Shown: positions 8,123-18,172 of the stretch, piece by piece
Numbering within the stretch: the first letter of the stretch is position 1
Layout of the letters: each line of letters begins with the position of its first letter
Assembly: GCA_947497175.1 (NCBI GenBank)
Contig: CANMFM010000006.1
Location: 310,001 to 374,000, forward strand
DNA: 64,000 bases
DNA from: an uncultured Aquimarina sp.
Lineage (GTDB): Bacteria > Bacteroidota > Bacteroidia > Flavobacteriales > Flavobacteriaceae
Direction of reading: 5' to 3'
The notes under the pieces: model-generated
Told to the model about the DNA's origin: nothing
Seen by the model: the letters and a program-made list of their open reading frames with translations, nothing else
Databases searched by the model: none
Position numbers and translations under genes: made by a program

Positions 8123-9511
8123 ATGTATTATAAGTTTTATAAAGTAATCGCAATAATTTCTTGCGCACTTTTATTATCCGGATGCGGAGCCTATTTTAAT
8201 CAACCTATACAAGTAGAATCTGCCAGAATTGGAGAAGATACAGAAATAACCAAAACGCTAAGAAATATTCCACCTCCTGTAGAGCCTGTAGTGGTAGGGG
8301 TGTATAAATTCAGAGATCAAACCGGGCAGTATAAACCCACCGAAGCCGGAAGCACGTTTAGTACTGCAGTCACGCAAGGAGCAACTACGATTTTGATAAA
8401 AGCACTAGAGGATTCGAAATGGTTTGTACCTATAGAAAGAGAAAATTTAAGCAATTTACTTAATGAACGTAATATTATACGTTCTACCAGAAAAGAATAC
8501 AGAAAAACTAAAAACACAAACGAACCTCAATTACCACCATTATTATATGCAGGAATTATTTTAGAAGGTGGTATCGTTTCTTACGATTCAAATATAATTA
8601 CCGGAGGGTTAGGAGCCAGGTATTTTGGTATTGGTGGGTCTACTCAATACAGGCAAGACAGAATCACAGTATATCTTAGAGCTGTATCAACATCGAGTGG
8701 AAAAATATTAAAAACGGTATACGTCTCTAAAACTATATTATCACAGGCCTTAGACGCTAACTTTTTTAGATACGTTAAATTTAGGAGACTACTCGAAGCC
8801 GAAACGGGATTTACTAAAAATGAACCTGGACAATTAGCGGTTTCAGAAGCTATAGAAAAAGCTGTAGAGTCTCTGATCATAGAAGGAATAGAAGATAAGT
8901 TATGGGCGGTAAAAGCTGAGCCAGAAAAGGTAAATGAGCTTATAGGAAATTATAAAGTCGAAAAATCCGAAGCACAAAACACGGCATTATATGACCGATA
9001 TTTTAAAGATAGAAGATCACAAAAGTCTATTTTTATTAGAGGAGGTGCTGCTTTGATAAGTGGCGATTATAATAACCCCGAGTTTACATATTCTGCAGAA
9101 ATAGGAGCAAGATGGTATTTTAATCCTTATCTTAATATGAATGTAGGGATCAATAAATTTGAACTTACCAACGAAACTGCATTTTCTGAAGGATTTAATG
9201 CAATAGGAGTTAACGCCGAATTGACATTATTGCCATTCGAAAAAATATCACCATTTTTCTTTGGTGGATTTGGTATCGTTAATGATGACGATTTTGATAC
9301 TAGTGCATTTAAATTTCAATATGGGGGCGGCGTTGAATATTTGATTTCAGATGCCATTGGGATTTCGGCTAATGTATCACAACATCTGGTTTTAAGTGAC
9401 GAGTTAGACAATATAACACAAGGAAAACGAGACGATCAATATTTTAATTTTTCTTTTGGGCTTAATTGGTATTTTGGAAAACCAGTTAAAAAAGATAGAT
9501 TAAAAAATTAA
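8123..9511 (+). CDS. csgG: Curli secretion pore CsgG with a C-terminal beta-barrel-like extension
   Basis: An outer-membrane lipoprotein: lipobox LLLSG-C with Cys21. Residues about 22-285 are the CsgG domain (VVVGVYKFRDQTGQ, FVPIERENLSNLLNERN, GGLGARYFGIGGS), which forms a nonameric curlin pore. Canonical CsgG is about 277 residues; here about 170 more follow, beginning SIFIRGGAALISGDYNNP and running as alternating strands (IGARWYFNPYLNMNVG, FGLNWYFG) typical of an eight-stranded OmpA/OmpX-type barrel. The extension ends in a basic tail rather than a terminal aromatic. Fusions of this kind may be common in Bacteroidetes; I cannot search. It follows csgF by 6 bases and precedes the propeller lipoprotein by 38. 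Confidence 0.9.
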   Translation: MYYKFYKVIAIISCALLLSGCGAYFNQPIQVESARIGEDTEITKTLRNIPPPVEPVVVGVYKFRDQTGQYKPTEAGSTFSTAVTQGATTILIKALEDSKWFVPIERENLSNLLNERNIIRSTRKEYRKTKNTNEPQLPPLLYAGIILEGGIVSYDSNIITGGLGARYFGIGGSTQYRQDRITVYLRAVSTSSGKILKTVYVSKTILSQALDANFFRYVKFRRLLEAETGFTKNEPGQLAVSEAIEKAVESLIIEGIEDKLWAVKAEPEKVNELIGNYKVEKSEAQNTALYDRYFKDRRSQKSIFIRGGAALISGDYNNPEFTYSAEIGARWYFNPYLNMNVGINKFELTNETAFSEGFNAIGVNAELTLLPFEKISPFFFGGFGIVNDDDFDTSAFKFQYGGGVEYLISDAIGISANVSQHLVLSDELDNITQGKRDDQYFNFSFGLNWYFGKPVKKDRLKN

Positions 9512-9549
9512 AATAGTTAGAGTTTCTAAAGCATAAAATTATCAAATAA

Positions 9550-11040
9550 ATGAAAGAATTTATTGTAAAAATAGTAAGCATTTTTGTCCTCTTAACCCTA
9601 GTGTCTTGTAGTGAAGACACTGTTGATTTAATAGGTTTAGGATCAGTCAAAGGAAGAGTGGTTAGAATAGGAACAAACGAACCTCTAGAGAATGTGAAAA
9701 TTTCAACTAATCCAGGGTCTAGTACGGTTTTTACAGATGCAGATGGTTTTTATCGTCTAGAAGGGGTGCCTTCTGGAGATTATTCGCTATCAGCGCAGCG
9801 AGAAGGTTTGTTAGCCGTTTTTGAGGGGATTACTGTCATCTCAAATAGAGAGTTAGAAGTGGTCTTTGAAATGGATATAGAAACCGCAGGTAATCGACCG
9901 CCTAATGCAGCTACACTAATTACGCCTGTGGATAATGCGTTAAATCTTCCTGTAGATGTAGAATTAGTATGGAGTGCTAGTGATCCTGATGATGATGCAT
10001 TAACCTATACTGTTAGTTTAAGAAATGACGAAAACACTACTGTAGAGCGTTTTGAAAATATAACAGATACTACCTTTACACTGTCTGGTCTTTCTTATGG
10101 GGTTAAATACTTTTGGGATGTTGCGGCTAACGATAATATAAATAGCCCTGTAAACAGTACTACTTTTGCTTTTGAAACGGCAACCCCTCCTGAAAATAGA
10201 ATTGTTTTTACTCGATTAGTTGAAGGTAATAGTGTTATTTATTCTGCGAGCGAAAATGGAGGTACGGAGATTTCGCTTACACCTACCTCAAAAAATAGTT
10301 TTAGGCCCAGAAGAAATCCAAGTACCGGTAAAATAGCATTTTTACAATCAGTAGGCTCACAAACACATTTATTTACTATGAATGAAGATGGGTCAGAAGT
10401 TAAGCAGGTAACATCTTCGATAGGAGTTTCTGGCTTTAACTTAGAAGAGATCGATTTTTCGTGGGATGATAACGGAGCAACGTTATTGTTTCCAAATCAG
10501 AATAGACTATATTCTATTAATGCAGATGGAAGTGGTTTAGAAGAGATATATCAAACCACAGGAGATCTTATTACAGAGGTCGATAAAAATGAAACCACAG
10601 GAATCATTGCTTTAAAAACAAACAATCTGGATGGATATGCAGTACAGATTTTTACCATAGACCAAGCAGGTGTAGTGCAAGATGTAGTATTAACAGGAGA
10701 GAATGGTGCAGCCGGAAGCATTAATTTGTCAGTTGATGGAACCAAGTTGTTATATAGTAGAGATGTATCTGGGACAGAAAATCCAACAAATTATCGTCAA
10801 TTAGATTCTCGTGCATTTGTATATGACTTTGGAACAACGACTAGTACAGATGTATCTACTGGCAAAGTGCCGGGGACTAATGATTTAGATGCGAGATTTT
10901 CTCCAAATGAAGCAAGTGTGATTTTTGTAAATACATCTAATGATGGTATTTCTGCAACGAATATTTTGACAGTTCCGATTTCAGATCTAGATGCCAGAAC
11001 AACAGTGCTAGAAAATGCGGCTATGCCAGATTGGGAGTAA
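9550..11040 (+). CDS. Lipoprotein with carboxypeptidase-regulatory, FN3-like and beta-propeller regions
   Basis: A 496-residue lipoprotein (lipobox LTLVS-C, Cys20) closing the curli operon. Residues about 31-110 resemble a carboxypeptidase-regulatory domain (GSVKGRVVRIGTNEPLENV, TDADGFYRLEGVPSGDYSL). Residues about 118-210 resemble an FN3 domain (PVDNALNLPVDVELVWSASD, then TLSGLSYGVKYFWDVAAND). The rest looks like a TolB/WD40-type propeller with repeated IFTIDQAG- or LYSINADG-like blades. No catalytic residues are evident. Its place after csgG suggests a surface accessory for curli, perhaps fibre anchoring or outer-membrane placement, but nothing proves this. It is followed by a terminator hairpin. 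Confidence 0.8.
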   Translation: MKEFIVKIVSIFVLLTLVSCSEDTVDLIGLGSVKGRVVRIGTNEPLENVKISTNPGSSTVFTDADGFYRLEGVPSGDYSLSAQREGLLAVFEGITVISNRELEVVFEMDIETAGNRPPNAATLITPVDNALNLPVDVELVWSASDPDDDALTYTVSLRNDENTTVERFENITDTTFTLSGLSYGVKYFWDVAANDNINSPVNSTTFAFETATPPENRIVFTRLVEGNSVIYSASENGGTEISLTPTSKNSFRPRRNPSTGKIAFLQSVGSQTHLFTMNEDGSEVKQVTSSIGVSGFNLEEIDFSWDDNGATLLFPNQNRLYSINADGSGLEEIYQTTGDLITEVDKNETTGIIALKTNNLDGYAVQIFTIDQAGVVQDVVLTGENGAAGSINLSVDGTKLLYSRDVSGTENPTNYRQLDSRAFVYDFGTTTSTDVSTGKVPGTNDLDARFSPNEASVIFVNTSNDGISATNILTVPISDLDARTTVLENAAMPDWE

Positions 11041-11066
11041 TAATTCAACTTTATTTTAAAATATCT

Positions 11067-11109
11067 AAAATCCGAATTCCAATTGAAGAACTATTGAGAT
11101 TCGGATTTT
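11067..11109 (+). terminator. Terminator of the curli operon
   Basis: An 11-bp stem, AAAATCCGAAT (11067-11077) with ATTCGGATTTT (11099-11109), with a 21-base loop and a T-run, placed after the last curli gene and before the purM promoter. Confidence 0.75.
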
Positions 11110-11144
11110 TCTGTTTTCAATTTAATCTTTGAATTAAATTGAAT

Positions 11145-11152
11145 TATCTTTG
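11145..11152 (+). promoter_or_regulatory. -7 promoter element of purM
   Basis: TATCTTTG, an exact TAnnTTTG match, 18 bp before the chosen ATG. It overlaps the first codon of the longer reading frame, so the longer start is excluded. Confidence 0.65.
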
Positions 11153-11170
11153 CGCTTTAATTTCAATATC

Positions 11171-12352
11171 ATGAGCCAAGAAGTAAGTAAACGCTACGCA
11201 CAACGAGGAGTTTCTGCATCAAAAGAAGATGTGCACAGCGCTATCAAAAACATTGACAAAGGACTTTTTCCAAAAGCATTTTGCAAAATAGTTCCTGATT
11301 ATCTTACCGGTGATGATGAGTACTGCCTTATTATGCATGCAGACGGAGCAGGTACTAAATCGTCGTTAGCATATATGTATTGGAAAGAAACTGGAGATGT
11401 TTCAGTCTGGAAAGGAATAGCGCAAGATGCATTGATTATGAATATTGATGATCTCTTATGTGTAGGTGCCACCGATAATATCATGTTGTCTTCTACCATA
11501 GGTAGAAACAAAAATCTGATTCCGGGAGAAGTACTTTCTGCACTAATTAATGGTACCGAGGAGCTTCTAGCTGAGCTCGATGATTTTGGAGTAAAAATTC
11601 ATTCTACAGGAGGAGAAACTGCTGACGTTGGAGATTTGGTAAGAACTATAATTGTAGATTCTACAGTTACCGCCCGTATGAAGCGTAAAGATGTTATTAA
11701 TAATGCCAATATAAAAGCTGGTGATGTGATCGTTGGATTAGCTTCTTTTGGACAAGCAACTTACGAAAAAGAATATAATGGAGGTATGGGGAGTAATGGA
11801 TTGACCTCTGCCAGGCATGATGTGTTTACTAGAATACTGGCGACAAAATACCCAGAAAGCTTTGATCCTTCAGTTCCTCAGGAATTAGTGTATTCTGGTA
11901 CCACAAATCTTTTAGATAGTGTAGAAGGTTCACCCTTAGATGCAGGTAAATTAGTATTATCTCCAACCAGGACTTATGCTCCAATTGTAAAGAAAATTTT
12001 ATCAAAATTTGATAGCAAAACTATTCATGGAATGATACACTGTAGTGGTGGTGCGCAAACTAAGATTTTACATTTTGTAGAGCATTTACATATTGTAAAA
12101 GATAATTTATTTGATGTTCCGCCATTATTCAAATTAATACAAGAAAATTCGGGCACAGACTGGAAAGAAATGTATCAGGTATTTAATATGGGACATAGAA
12201 TGGAATTCTATGTTTCTCCGGAAATTGCCGAAGAAATAATATCAATTTCTAAAAGCTTTAATGTAGATGCACAGATTGTAGGTAGGGTAGAGCCCTCAGA
12301 TAAGAAAAAATTAACAATCAAAAGTGAGTTTGGAACATATACGTATAGCTAA
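11171..12352 (+). CDS. purM: Phosphoribosylformylglycinamidine cyclo-ligase (AIR synthase)
   Basis: ATP-dependent ring closure of FGAM to AIR in purine synthesis. The 393-residue protein is of the longer Bacteroidetes type (E. coli PurM is 345). Seen are YAQRGVSASKEDVHSAI at the N-terminus, HADGAGTKSSLAYMYW, the DALIMNIDDLLCVGA metal- and ATP-binding segment, STGGETADVGDLV, and the C-terminal IHGMIHCSGGAQTKIL, all typical of the PurM/SelD/ThiL superfamily. The start at 11171 (MSQEVSKRYA) is set by the -7 box just upstream. It converges on the MsrA-like gene, with two bases between the stop codons. Confidence 0.93.
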   Translation: MSQEVSKRYAQRGVSASKEDVHSAIKNIDKGLFPKAFCKIVPDYLTGDDEYCLIMHADGAGTKSSLAYMYWKETGDVSVWKGIAQDALIMNIDDLLCVGATDNIMLSSTIGRNKNLIPGEVLSALINGTEELLAELDDFGVKIHSTGGETADVGDLVRTIIVDSTVTARMKRKDVINNANIKAGDVIVGLASFGQATYEKEYNGGMGSNGLTSARHDVFTRILATKYPESFDPSVPQELVYSGTTNLLDSVEGSPLDAGKLVLSPTRTYAPIVKKILSKFDSKTIHGMIHCSGGAQTKILHFVEHLHIVKDNLFDVPPLFKLIQENSGTDWKEMYQVFNMGHRMEFYVSPEIAEEIISISKSFNVDAQIVGRVEPSDKKKLTIKSEFGTYTYS

Positions 12353-12354
12353 AC

Positions 12355-12840
12355 TCATTTCATTACTGTGCCATAGTTATGCCTTAAAAATTCTAATTTT
12401 GGATGAACATACTTCTTGCAAAATGGCTTTTCGGGGTTTTTGAGATAGTAGTTTAGAAGCTCTTCTCTGGAAGGTAAAAACTCATAAAAAGGTAAAATTT
12501 TGGTGATTATAGGAGTTTTAAAATTTTGTTGTTGTTGATCAAGAAGGTATCTAATGTTACTTTTATCCAATTCTTCAAAATAGTAAATGGCACTTCTGTA
12601 TTTTTTTCTGAAACTATGGTTAGACGTGCTTTTATGAGTGTGTAAATGAATTTCAATAAGGTCTTTTAACATGATTATCCCGGAATTATAGGATACAATT
12701 ATAGCTTCAGAGAAATAATGTTCATCGCCGGTGCTTTTTATATATCCTTGCGCTACGTTAACGACTCCTCGTAAAGACTGAAAAATAGCTTCTGTGCACC
12801 AGTGACAACCTCCTCCAAATCCAATTTTTTTCAATTTCAT
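12355..12840 (-). CDS. Peptide methionine sulfoxide reductase MsrA-like, variant active site
   Basis: A 161-residue protein of the MsrA fold, expected to reduce methionine-S-sulfoxide in proteins. The nucleophile motif is GGGCHWCTEAIFQ (Cys12) where most MsrA have GCFW, so Phe is replaced by His and a second Cys15 follows. Downstream are VAQGYIKSTGDEHYFSE, in the place of the usual GYAGG segment, and KYRSAIYYF, corresponding to QYRSAI. It is shorter than classical MsrA and lacks an MsrB partner. Because catalytic Cys and the Tyr-Arg segment remain, it is probably active, but substrate could differ. Confidence 0.75.
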   Translation of the reverse strand: MKLKKIGFGGGCHWCTEAIFQSLRGVVNVAQGYIKSTGDEHYFSEAIIVSYNSGIIMLKDLIEIHLHTHKSTSNHSFRKKYRSAIYYFEELDKSNIRYLLDQQQQNFKTPIITKILPFYEFLPSREELLNYYLKNPEKPFCKKYVHPKLEFLRHNYGTVMK

Positions 12841-13143
12841 GCTACTTAAAGATATTAGAATTTCTGAAATCTGTCAAATTATTTTAAGAGCTATCATAAA
12901 GCATAGATTTATCATAATGATTTTGAGCCTTATCTGTGTATCTCTTTAGCATCCGACGATAATTAAAATAATAATAATCTCAGAGATCGGTAGCAAGTTA
13001 CTCTTGATACTTTTAAAGTTATTGAGTGAAGAGAGATTTCAGTTAGAAATTAACATCGTTCTATGGTGACTAAGATATTTAGCTACTGTCATTACACGAA
13101 AAAACCTTACTTTTGTATCTTCCACAGTTAGGATAGAAGTATT
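12841..13143. other. Intergenic region upstream of prfA
   Basis: These 303 bp carry stops in all frames and no hairpin or RNA gene I can recognise. Only the -7 element before prfA at 13108-13115 stands out. Confidence 0.6.
13108..13115 (+). promoter_or_regulatory. -7 promoter element of prfA
   Basis: TACTTTTG matches TAnnTTTG and lies 28 bp before the prfA ATG. Confidence 0.6.
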
Positions 13144-14220
13144 ATGATTGATAAACTAAATATTGTAAAGCAACGATTTGATGAGGTGAGTGATTTAATC
13201 ATTCAACCTGATATTATTGCTGATCAGAAAAAGTATATAAAACTCAATAAAGAGTATAAAGATCTCAAGGCGCTTATGGATGAGAGGGAGCGGTATATCG
13301 AGCTTACCGATAATCTTAAAGAAGCCGAAGAAATCATTGCAGATGGAAGCGATGCAGAAATGGTTGAAATGGCCAAGATGCAATTGGACGAAGCAAAAGA
13401 AGAATTGCCTGAATTAGAAGAAAAAATCAGGTTTATGCTAGTTCCCAAAGATCCGGAAGATGCTAAGAATTGTGTTGTAGAAATTCGGGCAGGTACTGGA
13501 GGTGATGAAGCAAGTATTTTTGCAGGAGATTTATTTAGAATGTATACCAAATACTGTGAAGGAAAAGGGTGGAGTACAAGTGTAGTTGATCTTAGTGAAG
13601 GAACAAGTGGGGGTTATAAAGAAATTATTTTCGAAGTAAATGGCGAGGATGCGTATGGGACTATGAAATTTGAAGCCGGAGTACATCGAGTGCAGCGTGT
13701 TCCTCAAACTGAAACGCAGGGTCGTGTACATACCAGTGCAGCAACTGTAATGGTGTTGCCAGAAGCCGAAGAGTTTGATGTTGAGTTGGATATGACCGAA
13801 GTAAGAATCGAAAGAACAACGTCGACAGGACCTGGGGGACAATCAGTAAATACTACCTATTCTGCAATTAAACTACATCATGAGCCGACAGGAATGATTG
13901 TAAGCTGTCAGGATCAGAAATCATCACATAAAAACCTGGAGAAGGCATTAAAAGTATTGCGATCTAGACTATATGAACTAGAACTTGCAAAAAAACAGGC
14001 AGCAGATTCTGAAAAGCGTAAAAGTATGGTTTCTTCTGGTGATCGATCTGCAAAGATTAGAACCTATAATTATCCTCAAGGTCGTGTAACTGATCATAGA
14101 ATTGGTCTTACACTCTATGATTTAGGTAATATTATTGATGGAGATATTCAAAAGATTATTGATGAGCTCCAGCTCGTAGAAAACACAGAAAAGCTTAAAG
14201 AATCTAATGAAGTGTTTTAA
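13144..14220 (+). CDS. prfA: Peptide chain release factor 1
   Basis: Reads UAA and UAG stop codons in the ribosomal A site and triggers peptide release. The 358 residues match RF1 length. The catalytic GGQ is at 231-233 within [14 protein letters not shown]; the codon-reading PxT tripeptide of RF1 is Pro187-Gln188-Thr189 in [12 protein letters not shown]. The N-terminal coiled coil and the family block [16 protein letters not shown] are intact. It has its own promoter and a long hairpin terminator shared with lgt. No hemK/prmC methylase lies beside it. Confidence 0.97.
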   Translation: MIDKLNIVKQRFDEVSDLIIQPDIIADQKKYIKLNKEYKDLKALMDERERYIELTDNLKEAEEIIADGSDAEMVEMAKMQLDEAKEELPELEEKIRFMLVPKDPEDAKNCVVEIRAGTGGDEASIFAGDLFRMYTKYCEGKGWSTSVVDLSEGTSGGYKEIIFEVNGEDAYGTMKFEAGVHRVQRVPQTETQGRVHTSAATVMVLPEAEEFDVELDMTEVRIERTTSTGPGGQSVNTTYSAIKLHHEPTGMIVSCQDQKSSHKNLEKALKVLRSRLYELELAKKQAADSEKRKSMVSSGDRSAKIRTYNYPQGRVTDHRIGLTLYDLGNIIDGDIQKIIDELQLVENTEKLKESNEVF

Positions 14221-14340
14221 TTTAATCTGAAAAAGTGTATTAGAGGATTAAAAGTGTCTTTAGTATAATCTGTTGTGGTAATTTCTGGCCGTGATAAATT
14301 TTCTAATTCGCAATCTGGCCTAACCCATCAGAATCAACTA

Positions 14341-14388
14341 AAAATAACAAAACCGATCTCTAGAGACCGGTTTTGTTATTTTTAAATA
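14341..14388. terminator. Bidirectional terminator between prfA and lgt
   Basis: A 15-bp perfect stem, AAAATAACAAAACCG (14341-14355) with CGGTTTTGTTATTTT (14368-14382), closed by a small TCTCTAGAGA palindrome. A- and T-runs on either side suit both convergent genes. Confidence 0.88.
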
Positions 14389-14397
14389 GATAGAAGG

Positions 14398-15336
14398 TTA
14401 TGAGCTACTCTCACTTTTCTTTTTTAAAGACATAATTACAAAGTAAATACCTGCAATTATAAAGGGTATGCTTAACCATTGTCCTGTTGATAGGGCGTCT
14501 CCTAGAGAATCTTCAAAACCGCCTTGACTTTTCTTTACAAATTCTACAAAAAATCTAACGGTCCATAATAAAATCAGGAAGGATCCAAAAAGGAAGCCTA
14601 AATTATTTCGTTTATCTGTTTTCCAATAAATAAACCAAAGAATAATCGCAACAAATACATAACCAAAAGCTTCATATAGTTGTGCAGGGTGTCTATAAGG
14701 CACCGCATCCAAAAGAGATGAAAATTTTGGGTTTTCGGCAATAGCATTATATGCTTCATTCACTTTTTTGATTCCTGTCTTCTGTACAGCTTCTGACTTA
14801 CTATAATATTCACGAATAAACTTTACTCCAAATGGTGATTCTCCAGATTCGTTTCCGATAATTTCTGAATTAAAAAAGTTTCCTAAGCGAACAAATATGC
14901 CACCAAACGCTACGGGAACAACAATTCTATCTAATACCCAGAGGATATGTTTGTGAACTACATTTTTAGAATAGTAATACATGGCGATAATGATTCCGAT
15001 CGCTGCTCCGTGGCTTGCCAGTCCCTGAAAGCCAATAAACTCTAATTCGGGCTTAAACCTAAAGGGTAAAATAATTTCTAATAGATTATTTTTGTAATAA
15101 TCCCAATCGTAAAAGAAAACATGGCCCAAACGTGCACCTATTAAAGTTGCCACGACAGCATAAATAAAAATGCTGTCTAATTTTTCTATAGATATATTCT
15201 CACGAATGTATATCTTTTTCATTAAAAACCAACCTAAAGAAAAGGCGACCACAAACATTAAACTGTAAAAACGAATCATAAAAAAGCCAAGGTCTATTCC
15301 TTCAATTGGGTTCCAGATAATTTTTGAGAATATCAT
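14398..15336 (-). CDS. lgt: Prolipoprotein diacylglyceryl transferase
   Basis: Inner-membrane enzyme that transfers diacylglycerol from phosphatidylglycerol to the lipobox cysteine of preprolipoproteins. The 312 residues form about seven membrane segments. Conserved catalytic regions are intact: GLASHGAAIG with the essential His, RLGNFFNSEIIG with the essential Arg, the RHPAQLYEA signature, and VRFFVEF near the C-terminus. Many lipoproteins in this window are its likely substrates. It follows yidD on the same strand after about 110 bp. A divergent paralogue lacking the His lies at 53014-53772. Confidence 0.96.
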   Translation of the reverse strand: MIFSKIIWNPIEGIDLGFFMIRFYSLMFVVAFSLGWFLMKKIYIRENISIEKLDSIFIYAVVATLIGARLGHVFFYDWDYYKNNLLEIILPFRFKPELEFIGFQGLASHGAAIGIIIAMYYYSKNVVHKHILWVLDRIVVPVAFGGIFVRLGNFFNSEIIGNESGESPFGVKFIREYYSKSEAVQKTGIKKVNEAYNAIAENPKFSSLLDAVPYRHPAQLYEAFGYVFVAIILWFIYWKTDKRNNLGFLFGSFLILLWTVRFFVEFVKKSQGGFEDSLGDALSTGQWLSIPFIIAGIYFVIMSLKKKSESSS

Positions 15337-15446
15337 ATATGCGTTTTATTTTTTTGAGAGTAAATATAGGTATTTAAAAGAGAAATGTATTAAGTGTTTG
15401 GTATTGAGAAAATGAATATACTAGGTTTTGAAACTAATGAAGATAA

Positions 15447-15722
15447 TTATTGTTGCTCCTTCTGGGACACGTCATTCTTTGCTTCGGGTACGGGATCGTA
15501 ACCACTACCACCCCATGGATGGCAGCTAAAAATTCTTTTGATAGAAAGCCTGCCTCCTTTGAGTATGCCATGCTTTTGTAATGCTTGGATGGTGTAATGT
15601 GAGCAAGTTGGTTGGTAACGACAAGTGGCCGGAGTTAACGGTGAAATCAAAATCTGATACAATCGTACCAGCCCTACAAAAGGTGAAATCAAGATTTTTT
15701 TTATGCTATTTTTTGAAACCAA
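15447..15722 (-). CDS. yidD: Membrane protein insertion efficiency factor YidD
   Basis: A 91-residue peripheral membrane protein thought to assist YidC-dependent insertion. It has the family core: an amphipathic N-terminal helix ([12 protein letters not shown]), three conserved Cys in [11 protein letters not shown] and [14 protein letters not shown]. It lies 14 bases after cysS on the same strand, not beside rnpA and yidC as in Proteobacteria. Length and motifs are typical. Confidence 0.95.
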   Translation of the reverse strand: MVSKNSIKKILISPFVGLVRLYQILISPLTPATCRYQPTCSHYTIQALQKHGILKGGRLSIKRIFSCHPWGGSGYDPVPEAKNDVSQKEQQ

Positions 15723-15736
15723 TCTTGTATTAATTA

Positions 15737-17233
<1,497 letters not shown>

Positions 17234-17271
17234 AATCTTATATATTGCTTATAGGTATTGTGGTTGAAAAA

Positions 17272-17949
17272 TTAAAAGGTAGTGTCTAATTTAATGTAAT
17301 CTAAAAATTCTCTTCTTACGGTATCTTGTTTAAATTTTCCACCAAACTCGCTGGTTACCGTACTGCTTTCGATATCACGAATTCCTCTGGAGTTCACACA
17401 TAAATGTTTGGCATCGATAACACAAGCAACATCCTTTGTGCCAAGAACTATTTGAAGATCCTGAACTATTTGCATGGTTAAACGTTCTTGTACTTGTGGT
17501 CGTTTGGCATAATAATCTACAATTCGATTCATTTTGGATAATCCAACAACAGTGCCGTTTGAAATATATGCGACATGCGCTCGGCCGACAATTGGTAATA
17601 AATGATGCTCACAAGTAGAGTATACTGTAATATTTTTTTCTACTAACATTTCACCATATTTGTAGTGATTGCTGAATGTAGAGGCATCTGGTTTTCTTTG
17701 CGGGTGAAGGCCAGAAAAAATTTCATTCACAAACATTTTAGCAACACGTTGCGGAGTACCTTTCAGACTGTCATCTGTTAAATCGAGTCCCAGAGTTTCC
17801 ATAATATGAGCAACATCTTCTTTTATGGAAGCAATCTTTTCTTTATCACTAAGTTTAAATGCATCTTCTCTAAGAGGGGTGGTAGCACTGGTAGCTACAT
17901 GGTTATCACCTAACGCTTCAATAGCTTCAAGGGCCTTGTCAATTTTCAC
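17272..17949 (-). CDS. folE: GTP cyclohydrolase I
   Basis: Converts GTP to dihydroneopterin triphosphate, first step of folate synthesis. The 225-residue protein has YSTCEHHLLPIVGRAHVAYI (zinc Cys and His residues), KMNRIVDYYAKRPQVQERL, and KHLCVNSRGIRD with the last zinc Cys. The only possible start is a GTG at 17949, because an in-frame TGA lies two codons upstream. A -7 element sits at 18037-18044. It heads the folE-cysS-yidD row. Confidence 0.95.
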   Translation of the reverse strand: MKIDKALEAIEALGDNHVATSATTPLREDAFKLSDKEKIASIKEDVAHIMETLGLDLTDDSLKGTPQRVAKMFVNEIFSGLHPQRKPDASTFSNHYKYGEMLVEKNITVYSTCEHHLLPIVGRAHVAYISNGTVVGLSKMNRIVDYYAKRPQVQERLTMQIVQDLQIVLGTKDVACVIDAKHLCVNSRGIRDIESSTVTSEFGGKFKQDTVRREFLDYIKLDTTF

Positions 17950-18036
17950 ACTTCAATTTTTTATAATTTACTAATATTGCCAATATCGTGTTCATTAAAA
18001 AAGCAACTTTTTTGTCTACCACGATAATATGGTTTG

Positions 18037-18044
18037 CAAAGATA
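18037..18044 (-). promoter_or_regulatory. -7 promoter element of folE
   Basis: On the minus strand it reads TATCTTTG, an exact consensus match 88 bp before the GTG start, implying a leader of roughly 80 bases. Confidence 0.45.
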
Positions 18045-18172
18045 CGATTTTGTTGTTTTACTTGGTAAAAGCTATGTTAAACAATTATATTTTACATGTT
18101 TCTTAGAGAAGTTATGTATATTTAAATCCCAAATGTGACTATAATACACGAAAAAAAGAGTTTTAACGTTAT

